Of a stretch of 64,000 nucleotides of DNA, positions 1-8,996 are shown one piece after another. Under the pieces are notes generated by a model that was not told the DNA's origin, did no database searches, and saw only the letters and a program-made list of their open reading frames with translations. Location: assembly GCF_042682565.1 (NCBI RefSeq), contig NZ_JBHUIC010000005.1. One strand, 5' to 3'. Every line of letters starts with the position of its first letter. Position 1 is the stretch's first letter. The position numbers were made by a program, and so were the translations under genes. The stretch is from Pistricoccus aurantiacus. GTDB taxonomy: Bacteria > Pseudomonadota > Gammaproteobacteria > Pseudomonadales > Halomonadaceae.

Positions 1-23
1 ATCAGAATCACGGCATTTTGCAT
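1..23 (-). CDS. 5' end of an unidentified gene running off the window
   Basis: Only the first seven codons are inside the window, reading MQNAVIL from an ATG at 21-23. A good ribosome binding site (AAGGAGAG) sits five bases upstream on the minus strand, which is the main reason to call a real start. The rest lies left of base 1, so no function can be assigned. Confidence 0.5.
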
Positions 24-358
24 GGAACTCTCCTTTGCGAACGGTATCTGACAGCAACCCGCGGCAGAGTATATCAGTCTGATGTGTTGCGCGGGTGACC
101 TCTGCCGATCGTCGATTTAATGCCATTCACTCGTCATTCTGGAGATTAATTATTCAAGAAAACCAGCTCTCTGGAATCTGTCTTCTAAGTCGCCGTCATC
201 AATTCTTCCAAGGAGGCGGAAAAAGAAGTGTAATGCTTTGTGTTTCCTTGTATAACGTCCCCCGCTTCTCGAATATGAAACCCCATGGGTTCAGCGAATC
301 CAAGACGATTCACGAAGGCGCAGACTGAAATTTAATGAGCCAAAGGAAAAAAGACAGC
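24..358. other. Intergenic region between divergent genes
   Basis: About 335 bases between the minus-strand partial gene and the HiPIP gene. It should hold promoters for both directions, but I see no convincing -35/-10 pair. A TATAAC hexamer at 251-256 lacks a matching -35. A 77-codon reading frame at 95-328 has no family resemblance and unusual composition, so I do not regard it as a gene. Confidence 0.5.
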
Positions 359-676
359 ATGGCCGATCAACATCGTCGAGATTTCATTCGCCACGGCTTG
401 CTGGGGCTAGCCGCCCTTCCCTTGAGTACAAGACTGCTGGCGAACTCAGCGCAAGCCGAGGAGCTGCCGCGACTCGATCCGGACAGCCCTCAGGCCAAAT
501 CCCTTGGTTACGTGACCAACATCGCCAAGGCCAAGGACAACCCGACCTATCAAGCCGGAGAGCGCTGCGCCAACTGCATGTTCTTCAAGCAGGCCAACAA
601 CGGCTGCCAGGTGTTTCCTCAGTACAGCGTGGTGCCCGACGGCTGGTGCCAATCCTGGACCAAGCAGGCAGACTGA
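359..676 (+). CDS. High-potential iron-sulfur protein (HiPIP)
   Basis: Small periplasmic 4Fe-4S electron carrier, about 105 residues. The N-terminus has a twin-arginine signal (RRDFIRHGLLGLAALPLS), so the protein is probably exported folded by Tat. The mature part carries four cysteines in the HiPIP pattern: CANC, then GC, then GWC near the C-terminus, with the usual aromatic residues around them. I start at the ATG at 359 because AAAGGA lies about 11 bases upstream. An in-frame ATG at 335 would add eight residues but has no ribosome binding site. HiPIPs shuttle electrons to oxidases or reductases in photosynthetic and halophilic proteobacteria. The partner here cannot be read from context, since the neighbouring genes are unrelated stress genes on the other strand. 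Confidence 0.88.
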   Translation: MADQHRRDFIRHGLLGLAALPLSTRLLANSAQAEELPRLDPDSPQAKSLGYVTNIAKAKDNPTYQAGERCANCMFFKQANNGCQVFPQYSVVPDGWCQSWTKQAD

Positions 677-687
677 ACGAGTGTCGA

Positions 688-703
688 CCCGCCGTCTGGC
701 GGG
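688..703. terminator. Short GC hairpin between convergent genes
   Basis: CCCGCC, a four-base loop GTCT, then GGCGGG, lying between the 3' ends of the HiPIP gene and spoVR. Neither strand has a proper T-run directly after it, so it is at best a weak terminator. Confidence 0.35.
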
Positions 704-752
704 CCGGTGGGGCATGACAGTTTTATCTTGAAGCAACGCTTGCAAGCGACGA

Positions 753-2303
753 TCAGGGTTTGTGACCGTCACTCGGTAAAGGCCATTGATAATGGCGCAC
801 TATCTCGCCTCCCTCCCAGGATTCCAGCTTGATCGGAAATCCCCATAGCTGATGAAGATGGCGCATTACCGGATAGACGCTCTTGGCCAAGGGACGCCGG
901 CGATCCTGCACGTGGTGCAGCGTCAAGGAGCGATCGCCACGAATATCCGCGCGATGAATCTGGATATTCGGTTCCCGCACGGATAGCGCGTACTGGGTCG
1001 AGAGCGCCTCGCGAATTCGCTGATAGCCGCCTTCATCGTGAATAGCGTCCACCAGCAGCGTCTCGTCCTGATCGTTGTCGACGATGCTGAACAGCTTCAG
1101 GTCGCGAATCACCTTGGGTGAGAGAAACTGCTGGATGAAGGACTCATCCTTGAAATTGCGCATGGCGAAGTGCAAGGTCTCCAGCCAGTCGCTGCCGGCG
1201 ATATCCTTGAACCACTCGCGATCCTCGCGGGTGGGCGCCTGACAGATACGCTTGATATCGCTGAACATCGCGAATCCCAGCGCGTAAGGGTTGATGCCGT
1301 TGTAATAAGGGCTGTCGAAAGGCGGCTGATGGACCACGGAAGTATGCGACTGCAGAAACTCCAGTATCAGGCCTTCGTCCACCAGCCCTTCGTCGAAGAG
1401 CCGATTCATCAAGGTGTAGTGCCAGAAACTCGCCCAGCCCTCGTTCATCACCTGAGTCTGGCGCTGGGGATAGAAATACTGGGCCAGCTTGCGCACGATG
1501 CGCACGATTTCCCGCTGCCAAGGCGCCAGTAGCGGCGCGTTCTTTTCGATGAAATACAAGAGGTTTTCCTGGGGCTCCGAGGGATAACGCTCGTTCTGAC
1601 GCAGCCCCAGGGGATCTTCCTCATCGAAATGTGGCGTATCCGGCTGAGCCCCAGGGGCGCGGGGGATGGTACGCCACAGGGTATTGACCTGACTCTGCAG
1701 ATAGGCCTCGCGCTCTTCCTGGCGCAGCGCTTCATCGGCGGCGGAAAGCGGTGAGGGCCGCTTGTAGCGGTCGACACCGTAATTCTGCAGGGCGTGACAG
1801 GCATCCAGCAGCTGTTCCACCGCGCTGACCCCATAGCGCTCCTCGCATTCGGACACGTATTTACGCGCGAACACCAGATAATCGACGATGGAGCCGGCGT
1901 CGGTCCAGGTGCGAAATAGATAGTTGCCCTTGAAAAACGAGTTGTGGCCATAGCAGGCGTGGGCCATGACCAGCACCTGCATCATCAGGGTATTCTCCTC
2001 CATCAGATAGGCGATGCAGGGGTCGGAATTGATCACCAGTTCGTAGGCCAGACCCATCTGGCCGCGCCGATAGGCCTGCTCCACGGACAGGAACTGCTTG
2101 CCGAAGGACCAGTGATGGTAGCCCACCGGCATGCCGACGCTGGCGTAGGCATCCATCATCTGTTCCGAGGTGATCAGCTCGATCTGGTTGGGATAGGTAT
2201 CCAGACGATACTCGTCCGCCAGACGAGCGATCTCCCGCTCGTAGTCCGCCAGAACCTCGAAGTTCCAGTCGGACCCGGTGGCGATGGGTTGATGTCGCTT
2301 CAT
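753..2303 (-). CDS. SpoVR family protein (YcgB-like)
   Basis: 516 residues, close to the 510 of E. coli YcgB, and colinear with the SpoVR family from the N-terminus onward. Conserved stretches include WSFGKQF, EENTLMMQVLVMAHACYGH and MNEGWASFWHYTLMNRL. SpoVR is named for a Bacillus spore cortex role, but in proteobacteria it is a stationary-phase and stress protein of unknown biochemistry. It is the last gene of a tight minus-strand group prkA-yeaH-spoVR, with only 16 bases between it and yeaH. This trio travels together across proteobacteria, suggesting a shared pathway downstream of the PrkA kinase. A GGGGAG site lies upstream of the chosen ATG. Confidence 0.93.
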   Translation of the reverse strand: MKRHQPIATGSDWNFEVLADYEREIARLADEYRLDTYPNQIELITSEQMMDAYASVGMPVGYHHWSFGKQFLSVEQAYRRGQMGLAYELVINSDPCIAYLMEENTLMMQVLVMAHACYGHNSFFKGNYLFRTWTDAGSIVDYLVFARKYVSECEERYGVSAVEQLLDACHALQNYGVDRYKRPSPLSAADEALRQEEREAYLQSQVNTLWRTIPRAPGAQPDTPHFDEEDPLGLRQNERYPSEPQENLLYFIEKNAPLLAPWQREIVRIVRKLAQYFYPQRQTQVMNEGWASFWHYTLMNRLFDEGLVDEGLILEFLQSHTSVVHQPPFDSPYYNGINPYALGFAMFSDIKRICQAPTREDREWFKDIAGSDWLETLHFAMRNFKDESFIQQFLSPKVIRDLKLFSIVDNDQDETLLVDAIHDEGGYQRIREALSTQYALSVREPNIQIHRADIRGDRSLTLHHVQDRRRPLAKSVYPVMRHLHQLWGFPIKLESWEGGEIVRHYQWPLPSDGHKP

Positions 2304-2319
2304 GCTGGGTTACTCCCCA

Positions 2320-3603
2320 CTACTGCTGGACACGGCGCTTGAACAGCTCGCGGAACACCGGATAGATATCGCTCCCCTCGACAATCTGGCGCATGGCGAA
2401 ACGCGAGGAAAAGCGATCCGCGACGGTTTCATATTCTTCCCACAACGCCTGATGCGCGTGAGGGGTAATTTCCACGTAGGTGTAATACTGCAGCCTGGGC
2501 ATCAGCGACTTGAGCAGCAGCTCGCGGCAGGTGGTGGAATCGTCGTCCCAGTTGTCCCCATCCGAGGCCTGGGCCACATAGAGATTCCACTGGGCCGGCG
2601 GGTAGCGGTCGTTGATGATCTCGTCGACCAGGGTCAGGGCGCTGGAGACGATGGTGCCGCCGGTTTCCCGAGAGTAGAAGAACTCCTCCTCGTTCACTTC
2701 CTTGGCGGCGGTGTGGTGGCGCACGAACACCAGTTCGACCTTCTCGTAGTTGCGCTCCAGGAACAGATACAGCAACAGGAAGAAGCGCTTGGCAATGTCC
2801 TTGTGGGACTGGGTCATCGAGCCAGACACGTCCATCACGCAGAACATCACCGCCTTGTTGGACGGCATCGGCTGATTGGTCATGTTGTTATAGCGCAGGT
2901 CGTAGGTGTCGATGAACGGCACCGCTTCCAAGCGCCTCTCCAGGCGGGCAATTTCTTCCTTGAGCTCGCTGATGCGCGCCGGGTTGCGCAATACCGGATC
3001 CTTGCGCTCCTCCGCCTCCAAGGCTTCCATGGCCTCCCGCAGGGCACGGCGAATCGGCGCCCGCATGGCGATGCGCCGCGCATGAGCTTCGCGCATGGAA
3101 CGCACGATATTGATGCGCGACGGCACTCCGTCTCGGCTGATCCCGGCGCGCACCGGACGTACCTCCTCGAGATCCAACAGCTGCTTGCGCTCCAGATGAG
3201 GCAGCTCCAGGCCATCGAAGACGAAATCGAGAAACTCTTCTCGGGTCAGGCTAAAGGCGAATTCATCCATGCCCTCACCCTGATTGGAGGCGCCTTCGCC
3301 GCTGCCGCCGCCTCCCCCGCCACCGCCTTCCGGGCGACGCAGCCGGTCCCCCTCGACGAACTCCCGATTGCCCGGGCTGATGATGGTGCGCCGGCCTCCC
3401 GGTCCATGCTGAAATACCGGCTCGGAGATGTCCCGAGCGGGAATCGACACCTTTTCACCGCGTTCCATGTCGGTGATCGAACGACGATTGACTGCCTCCT
3501 CCACGGAACGCTTGATGTGCGTGCGATAGCGGTCGAGAAACCGCTGCCGATTGACCGCACTCTTGTGCTTGGCATTGGCGCGTCGATCGATAAAATAACT
3601 CAT
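2320..3603 (-). CDS. YeaH/DUF444 family protein with von Willebrand A-like domain
   Basis: 427 residues, the same length as E. coli YeaH. The start is the ATG beginning MSYFIDRR, preceded by a strong GGAGGTGAG site; an upstream in-frame extension of seven residues is unlikely. The N-terminal part is basic and helical. A glycine-rich linker at roughly residues 80-105 contains a run of about eight glycines. The C-terminal half has a metal-ion-dependent adhesion motif, DVSGSMTQS, typical of vWA folds. It sits between prkA and spoVR in one operon. E. coli yeaGH is induced by RpoS and nitrogen stress, so a stress role is likely. Its molecular activity is unknown. Confidence 0.92.
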   Translation of the reverse strand: MSYFIDRRANAKHKSAVNRQRFLDRYRTHIKRSVEEAVNRRSITDMERGEKVSIPARDISEPVFQHGPGGRRTIISPGNREFVEGDRLRRPEGGGGGGGGSGEGASNQGEGMDEFAFSLTREEFLDFVFDGLELPHLERKQLLDLEEVRPVRAGISRDGVPSRINIVRSMREAHARRIAMRAPIRRALREAMEALEAEERKDPVLRNPARISELKEEIARLERRLEAVPFIDTYDLRYNNMTNQPMPSNKAVMFCVMDVSGSMTQSHKDIAKRFFLLLYLFLERNYEKVELVFVRHHTAAKEVNEEEFFYSRETGGTIVSSALTLVDEIINDRYPPAQWNLYVAQASDGDNWDDDSTTCRELLLKSLMPRLQYYTYVEITPHAHQALWEEYETVADRFSSRFAMRQIVEGSDIYPVFRELFKRRVQQ

Positions 3604-3652
3604 GCTCACCTCCCGCCATCGCATTCGATGGGGTTAGGGAATCACGCGGGCG

Positions 3653-5575
3653 TCACTGGGACTTGCGCACCCGCAGGTACCACTCCGAGAGCAGCCGCAC
3701 CTGCTTTTCCGTATAGCCGCGCTCGACCATGCGCGCCACGAAGTCCTCGTGCTTGCGCTGGTCCGCGGCGGACGCCTTGGCGTTGAAGGAGATCACCGGC
3801 AGCAGCTCTTCCGTATTGGCGAACATCTTCTTCTCGATCACGCCCCGGAGCTTCTCGTAGGACTGCCAGCTCGGATTCATGCCGTTGTTCTGGGCCCGGG
3901 CCCGCAGCACGAAGTTGACCACCTCGTGGCGGAAATCCTTGGGATTGGAAATGCCCGCGGGCTTCTCGATCTTCTCCAGCTCCTCGTTGAGGGCCTGACG
4001 ATTGAATAGCTCGCCGGTTTCCGGGTCGCGATACTCCTGATCCTGAATCCAGAAGTCCGCGTAGACCACGTAGCGATCGAAGATGTTCTGGCCATACTCG
4101 CTGTAGGATTCCAGGTAGGCGGTCTGGATCTCCTTGCCGATGAAGTCCACGTAGCGCGGCGCCAGGAATTCCTTGATGAAGCGCAGGTAGCGCTCGAAGG
4201 TTTCCTTGGGCAGTTGCTCCTGCTCAAGCCGCTGCTCCAGCACGTAAAGCAGGTGCACCGGGTTGGCGGCGATTTCATGAGTGTCGAAGTTGAATACCTT
4301 GGAGAGAATCTTGAAGGCGAAACGGGTGGATAGCCCGGACATGCCCTCGTCCACGCCGGCAGCGTCGCGATATTCCTGAATCGACTTGGCCTTGGGGTCC
4401 GTGTCCTTCAGGTTTTTCCCGTCGTAGACCCGCATCTTGGAATAGATGCTGGAATTTTCCGGTTCCTTGAGCCGCGAGAGGATCGAGAACTGGGCCAGCA
4501 TGCGCAGGGTATCCGGTGCGCAGGGCGCCTGATCCAGGGACGAATGCTCGAGCAGCTTCTGATAGATCTTGACCTCTTCGGTGACCCGCAGGCAGTAAGG
4601 CACCTTGACGATGTAGACCCGGTCGAGAAACGCCTCGTTGTTGCGATTGTTGCGGAAGGTCTGCCACTCGCTCTCGTTGGAGTGGGCCAGCACCACCCCG
4701 TCGAAGGGGATCGCCCCCATGCCTTCCGTGGGGTTGTAGTTGCCTTCCTGGGTGGCGGTCAGCAGCGGATGCAGCACCTTGATCGGTGCCTTGAACATCT
4801 CGACGAACTCCATCAACCCCTGGTTGGCCTTGCAAAGGCCGCCGGAGAAGCTGTAGGCATCCGGATCGTCCTGGGAGTAGAGCTCGAGCTGGCGAATATC
4901 CACCTTGCCCACCAGAGACGAGATATCCTGATTGTTCTCGTCGCCGGGCTCGGTCTTGGAAATGGCGATCTGGTTGAGTCGGGAGGGAAACAGGCGCACC
5001 ACCCGGAACTGGGAAATGTCGCCGCCGTACTCCTTGAGTCGCTTGGCCGCCCAAGGGGACATCACGCTTTTCAGGTAGCGCCGGGGAATCTTGTATTCCT
5101 TCTCGAGCAGTTCGCCGTCCTCTTCCGGCGAGAATAGCCCGAGGGGTGACTCGAATACCGGCGAACCCTTGACCGCGTAGAACGGCACTCGCTCCATCAG
5201 CAGTTTGAGGCGTTCCGCCAGAGACGACTTGCCGCCCCCCACCGGGCCCAGCAGATAGAGAATCTGCTTGCGTTCCTCGAGTCCCTGAGCCGCATGACGG
5301 AAATAGGAGACGATCTGTTCGATGGCCTCTTCCATGCCGTAGAACTCGGAAAAGGCGGGATAACGGCGGATGACCTTATTGGAGAAAATACGTGACAGCC
5401 GAGGATCCCTGGCGGTATCGATCACCTCAGGCTCGCCGATCGCCGAGAGCATACGCTCCGCGGCAGAGGCGTAGGCCGTCGGCTCGTTACGACACAGTTC
5501 CAGGTATTCCTGCAGGCTCATTTCTTCCTGCTGTACCCGCTCGTAACGATTTTGCACATGATCGAAAATACTCAT
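3653..5575 (-). CDS. prkA: PrkA-type serine protein kinase (YeaG-like)
   Basis: 640 residues, matching the roughly 644 of E. coli YeaG. I start at ATG 5573-5575 (MSIFDHVQNRYERVQ), which aligns with the E. coli N-terminus and has AAGGAGG upstream. An in-frame extension of 12 residues has no support. The N-terminal AAA+ domain contains a Walker A loop, LGPVGGGKSSLAERL, near residue 100. The C-terminal domain, from about residue 400, is the PrkA-specific kinase-like region. First gene of the prkA-yeaH-spoVR group; the 211 bases upstream should hold the promoter, but I could not pick out a clear one. The family is described as a serine kinase, though some members act as AAA+ proteases or ATPases, so the activity is family-based. 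Confidence 0.94.
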   Translation of the reverse strand: MSIFDHVQNRYERVQQEEMSLQEYLELCRNEPTAYASAAERMLSAIGEPEVIDTARDPRLSRIFSNKVIRRYPAFSEFYGMEEAIEQIVSYFRHAAQGLEERKQILYLLGPVGGGKSSLAERLKLLMERVPFYAVKGSPVFESPLGLFSPEEDGELLEKEYKIPRRYLKSVMSPWAAKRLKEYGGDISQFRVVRLFPSRLNQIAISKTEPGDENNQDISSLVGKVDIRQLELYSQDDPDAYSFSGGLCKANQGLMEFVEMFKAPIKVLHPLLTATQEGNYNPTEGMGAIPFDGVVLAHSNESEWQTFRNNRNNEAFLDRVYIVKVPYCLRVTEEVKIYQKLLEHSSLDQAPCAPDTLRMLAQFSILSRLKEPENSSIYSKMRVYDGKNLKDTDPKAKSIQEYRDAAGVDEGMSGLSTRFAFKILSKVFNFDTHEIAANPVHLLYVLEQRLEQEQLPKETFERYLRFIKEFLAPRYVDFIGKEIQTAYLESYSEYGQNIFDRYVVYADFWIQDQEYRDPETGELFNRQALNEELEKIEKPAGISNPKDFRHEVVNFVLRARAQNNGMNPSWQSYEKLRGVIEKKMFANTEELLPVISFNAKASAADQRKHEDFVARMVERGYTEKQVRLLSEWYLRVRKSQ

Positions 5576-5786
5576 TAAAGCCTCCTTAAGCGCAGTGCCG
5601 CGGCGATACATGATGTTCTTGAGAACCGGGCTGCGTATCCATCAGGGTAGACAGATCTAGTAAACGGCGGCTGGTCCGACAATTCAACGCTTGCGAAGCC
5701 GCGCAACGATCTAAAGCTACTTATGAGAACCTGAAATGCTCGCCAAGGTTCGCTGGAAAGGCGATGTTTTTACTATGGTCTTTCGT

Positions 5787-7799
5787 CTAAAGCGCTGCCG
5801 CCAGCCGGGTTCCCTGGTCGATGGCGCGCTTGGCATCAAGCTCGAGCGCCTTGTCCGCGCCGCCGATAACGTGCACACGTACCTTCGCCTCCTGCAGCGG
5901 CATGAGCAGCTCCCGCACGGATTCCTGACCGGCGCAGATCACAATGCTGTCCACCTCGAGACAGCGGGCTTCCCCGTTGATGGATAGATGCAGCCCCTCG
6001 TTGTCGATGCGATGATATTCACAGCCGCTCAGGGCTTCGACGCCACGATGCCTGAGTGAGAGTCGGTGCACCCAGCCGGTTGACGTACCCAAGCCCTTGC
6101 CGGGCTTGCTGGTCTTGCGCTGCAGGAGATACACCTCTCGTGGCACTTCCGGACGCTGTGGCGCCTTCAACCCCCCCGGGCGAGTCACGGCAAGATCCAC
6201 CCCCCATTCGTCGCACCAGGCGTCGATCTCCAGGCTCGGATGCCCTGCATGGGTCAAAAGCTCCGCCACGTCGAAACCGATGCCACCGGCGCCAATGATC
6301 GCTACACGTTTTCCGACCCGCTGCGGATGCAAAATTGCCTGGGAATAGTCGATCACCTTGGAATGATCGATACCTGGCAGCTCGATTTGACGCGGCCGCA
6401 CGCCGGTAGCCAGGATCACCACGTCAAAATTCACAAGATGTTCTGGCGTCGCTTCACTATTGAGACGGATATTCACGCCATGCTTGTCGAGCATCACCCG
6501 GTAATAGCGCAGGGTCTCATTGAACTCTTCCTTGCCGGGGATGAGCCGAGCGTAGTTGAACTGCCCACCGAGCTCCGCACCGCGCTCGAAGAGCACCACC
6601 TGGTGGCCGCGGCTTGCCGCGGTCAGCGCGCTGGCCAGCCCCGCCGGTCCGCCGCCTACCACGGCGACAAGGAGCGGCTCTTTCGCCGGCTCCAGGACCA
6701 GTTCAGTCTCGTGACAAGCCTGCGGATTGACCAGGCAGGAAGTCAGCTTGCCCTGAAAGGTGTGGTCCAGGCAGGCCTGGTTGCAGGCAATACAGGTGTT
6801 GATCTCGTCGGCGCGATTCTCCCGGGCCTTGAGCACCCATTCGGGATCCGCCAGGAAAGGCCGCGCCATGGACACCATGTCCGCATGGCCTTCCGCCAGC
6901 ACTCGCTCGGCGACCTCCGGCATGTTGATGCGGTTGGTGGTAATCAGGGGAATCGACAGTTCCGCCTTCATTCGTCGAGTCACTTCAACAAACGTCGCTC
7001 GGGGCACGCTGGTGACGATGGTCGGCACCCGGGCCTCGTGCCAGCCGATCCCGGTATTGATCAGATCCGCGCCCGCTGCCTCGATGGCGCGGCCTAGGAC
7101 AAGGATTTCCTCGCGACTGCTGCCGTCTTCCACCAGGTCGATCATCGACAGGCGAAAGATGATCAGAAAATTCTCGCCCAAGGCATGGCGAATACGCCGG
7201 ACGATCTCCACGGCGAGGCGCATGCGATTGTCGAAGGCACCGCCCCACTCGTCCTGGCGGTGATTGGTGCGTCGACAGAGAAACTGGTTGATCAGATAGC
7301 CTTCCGAACCCATGACCTCGACGCCGTCGTAGCCTGCTTCTTCTGCAAGTTGCGCACAGCGCACATAGTCCTCGATCTGCTGCTCGACTTCGGAAGAGGT
7401 TAGCTCCCGCGGCATGAAGCGATTGATCGGCGCCTGGATTGCCGAGGGTGCCACCAGATCCGGGGAATAGGCATAGCGTCCGGCATGCAGGATCTGCAGA
7501 CAGATACGGCCTCCTTCCTTATGCACCGCCTCCACCACCGGGCGGTGCCGGTCCGCTTCCTCCGACGTGGTCAGCTTGGCGGCTCCCTGAAAGACGGCGC
7601 CTTCAGGATTGGGCGCGATACCTCCAGTCACAATCAGGCCGACACCGGCACGCACCCGCTCACGGTAGAAAGCCGCCAGCCGGGCGAAGCCATTGGGCGC
7701 TTCTTCGAGATTAGTATGCATGGAGCCCATAAGAATGCGATTGGGTAGCGTGATGGCGCCCAAAGACAGGGATCGAAACAGATGGGGGTATTGAGCCAC
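5787..7799 (-). CDS. fadH: NADPH-dependent 2,4-dienoyl-CoA reductase
   Basis: 670 residues against 672 in E. coli FadH, colinear from end to end. It reduces 2,4-dienoyl-CoA esters during beta-oxidation of unsaturated fatty acids. The N-terminal TIM barrel (about 1-360) binds FMN and carries GWHEARVPT, the conserved histidine segment. A 4Fe-4S cluster is formed by cysteines in CIACNQACLD and TSCLVNP. The C-terminal half has a dinucleotide fold beginning VVGGGPAGLA and a second nucleotide motif, IIGAGGIGFD. I start at GTG 7797-7799 (reading MAQYPHLF), which matches the family N-terminus and has GAGGTG upstream; a TTG nine codons earlier is less likely. It stands alone, between prkA and a tRNA operon. 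Confidence 0.95.
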   Translation of the reverse strand: MAQYPHLFRSLSLGAITLPNRILMGSMHTNLEEAPNGFARLAAFYRERVRAGVGLIVTGGIAPNPEGAVFQGAAKLTTSEEADRHRPVVEAVHKEGGRICLQILHAGRYAYSPDLVAPSAIQAPINRFMPRELTSSEVEQQIEDYVRCAQLAEEAGYDGVEVMGSEGYLINQFLCRRTNHRQDEWGGAFDNRMRLAVEIVRRIRHALGENFLIIFRLSMIDLVEDGSSREEILVLGRAIEAAGADLINTGIGWHEARVPTIVTSVPRATFVEVTRRMKAELSIPLITTNRINMPEVAERVLAEGHADMVSMARPFLADPEWVLKARENRADEINTCIACNQACLDHTFQGKLTSCLVNPQACHETELVLEPAKEPLLVAVVGGGPAGLASALTAASRGHQVVLFERGAELGGQFNYARLIPGKEEFNETLRYYRVMLDKHGVNIRLNSEATPEHLVNFDVVILATGVRPRQIELPGIDHSKVIDYSQAILHPQRVGKRVAIIGAGGIGFDVAELLTHAGHPSLEIDAWCDEWGVDLAVTRPGGLKAPQRPEVPREVYLLQRKTSKPGKGLGTSTGWVHRLSLRHRGVEALSGCEYHRIDNEGLHLSINGEARCLEVDSIVICAGQESVRELLMPLQEAKVRVHVIGGADKALELDAKRAIDQGTRLAAAL

Positions 7800-7978
7800 G
7801 ATGCACCTCGGTCGACGGTCCGACAAGCAAATTCAAACAACCGTATGACACTTGCTAGTACCCCGCAAGCAATGCGCGAGACACGACATGAAGATACCCC
7901 GCCAAGAACGATCATGGCGACAAGAACGAAAAAAGAGAAATGACGGGAAAGAGAAGAAAAGCAATAGCGAGGAAAAAA

Positions 7979-8055
7979 TGGCGGACCGGACGGGACTCGA
8001 ACCCGCGACCTCCGGCGTGACAGGCCGGCATTCTAACCGACTGAACTACCGGTCC
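7979..8055 (-). tRNA. tRNA-Asp (GTC), copy 1
   Basis: 77-base cloverleaf on the minus strand with a complete 7-bp acceptor stem (GGACCGG/CCGGTCC), anticodon loop containing GTC, T-loop GGTTCGAGTCC and encoded CCA at 7979-7981. Last gene of the five-tRNA operon. Confidence 0.97.
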
Positions 8056-8058
8056 GCT

Positions 8059-8135
8059 TGGTGGGTGATACTGGACTCGAACCAGTGACCCCCAGCATGT
8101 GAAGCTGGTGCTCTAACCGACTGAGCTAATCACCC
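8059..8135 (-). tRNA. tRNA-Val (CAC)
   Basis: 77 bases, acceptor stem GGGTGAT/ATCACCC, anticodon stem CCAGC/GCTGG around loop TTCACAT giving anticodon CAC, encoded CCA. Only three bases separate it from the next tRNA-Asp. CAC reads the valine codon GUG only. Confidence 0.96.
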
Positions 8136-8161
8136 CAGGGAAATCAGGCGTTGTCGATCGA

Positions 8162-8238
8162 TGGCGGACCGGACGGGACTCGAACCCGCGACCTCCGGCG
8201 TGACAGGCCGGCATTCTAACCGACTGAACTACCGGTCC
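8162..8238 (-). tRNA. tRNA-Asp (GTC), copy 2
   Basis: Same mature sequence as the copy at 7979-8055, including encoded CCA at 8162-8164; the flanking spacers differ. Confidence 0.97.
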
Positions 8239-8333
8239 TTAATCTACCTGTTATATCCACTACCCTCGAGTTCGGTGGAATCAGGCAATATCGACAATGC
8301 AAGACCTAGTGCAGAATACGAAACGGCGCAAGA

Positions 8334-8410
8334 TGGCGGACCGGACGGGACTCGAACCCGCGACCTCCGGCGTGACAGGCCGGCATTCTAACCGACTGAA
8401 CTACCGGTCC
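8334..8410 (-). tRNA. tRNA-Asp (GTC), copy 3
   Basis: Third copy with the same mature sequence, CCA encoded at 8334-8336. Separated from copy 2 by 95 bases and from tRNA-Val(TAC) by 67. Confidence 0.97.
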
Positions 8411-8477
8411 ACTTGTTTCGCGTGCGCGTATTTCGTATATATGACGCTTCTACGTGACGCCTGCCATCGAAAAAGGA

Positions 8478-8553
8478 TGGTGGGTGGTACTGGGCTCGAA
8501 CCAGTGACCCCCAGCTTGTAAGGCTGGTGCTCTTCCAACTGAGCTAACCACCC
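8478..8553 (-). tRNA. tRNA-Val (TAC)
   Basis: 76 bases, acceptor stem GGGTGGT/ACCACCC, anticodon loop CTTACAA giving TAC, encoded CCA at 8478-8480. First tRNA of the operon, starting about 12 bases after the predicted transcription start. Confidence 0.96.
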
Positions 8554-8571
8554 GAGGTCACGTGGCGCTGC

Positions 8572-8599
8572 ATTCTACAGTGCCATCGCAAGGTGTCAA
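8572..8599 (-). promoter_or_regulatory. Sigma-70 promoter of the tRNA operon
   Basis: Minus-strand -35 TTGACA (8594-8599), 16-base spacer, -10 TAGAAT (8572-8577). Start of transcription is expected near 8565, with a GC-rich discriminator (GCAGCGCC) after the -10. Strong stable-RNA promoters under stringent control have this form. Confidence 0.8.
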
Positions 8600-8907
8600 C
8601 ATCTTATTGGCCGCTAGCGACAAACGGACGGTTCATCATTGATGACTTGTCCTCGAATTAAGCTATAACGTGGCACGATGTCGCACTGAAGCGACTTAGC
8701 CGGCTGACCCATTACCTGAGGTGAGCCTAGCATCGCTATCGGGAAGTGGCTTGATCCGTCATCTTGCAGATAGTATTCGAGTTCCCGGGCGACGTTTCCG
8801 GGAGTGTGTCTTGCAAATGATTTCTATTTATCCAGAAATACCATGCCACCTTGTATAGCGCGCGTATTCAGATTGTGCATCCGCTACGCTACAATCAGTC
8901 ACGAATA

Positions 8908-8921
8908 TTGATCTGGATCAT
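8908..8921 (+). promoter_or_regulatory. Anr/Fnr binding site upstream of ccoN
   Basis: TTGAT-CTGG-ATCAT matches the TTGAT-N4-ATCAA Fnr consensus at nine of ten positions. A weak -10 (CAAGAT, 8944-8949) would put the start near 8956 and centre the site at about -41.5, the classic Fnr activation position. The anr gene itself lies 10 kb downstream. Confidence 0.75.
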
Positions 8922-8996
8922 CCATGGGGAGTCGACATCTACACAAGATGACAGTCTCCCGCGCCTCCCCAACACCGCGTTCGATGGGAAATTGAT

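Larger units (their letters stand above)
8554..8996. other. Intergenic region between tRNA operon and ccoN
   Basis: 443 bases between divergent transcription units. It holds the tRNA promoter at its left end and the Anr-type site at 8908-8921 near its right end. In the middle is a perfect 13-base palindrome (TCATCA T TGATGA, 8633-8645) with no assigned role. I see no open reading frame of coding character. Confidence 0.6.

Noticed and set aside
95..328. 77-codon frame upstream of the HiPIP gene
   Set aside because: No ribosome binding site at the start, no family resemblance, and unusual residue composition. Probably intergenic.
2302..3786. 494-codon plus-strand frame opposite yeaH
   Set aside because: Lies antisense to the well-supported YeaH gene; open only because of GC-rich codon structure.
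7979..8410. Repeated identical blocks that could suggest a CRISPR-like array
   Set aside because: The repeats are complete tRNA-Asp genes with CCA ends and cloverleaf pairing; spacing is irregular.
7852..8521. Short frames across the tRNA cluster repeating MADRTGLEPATSGVTGRHS
   Set aside because: These are translations of the complement of tRNA-Asp and tRNA-Val genes, a well-known source of false database proteins.
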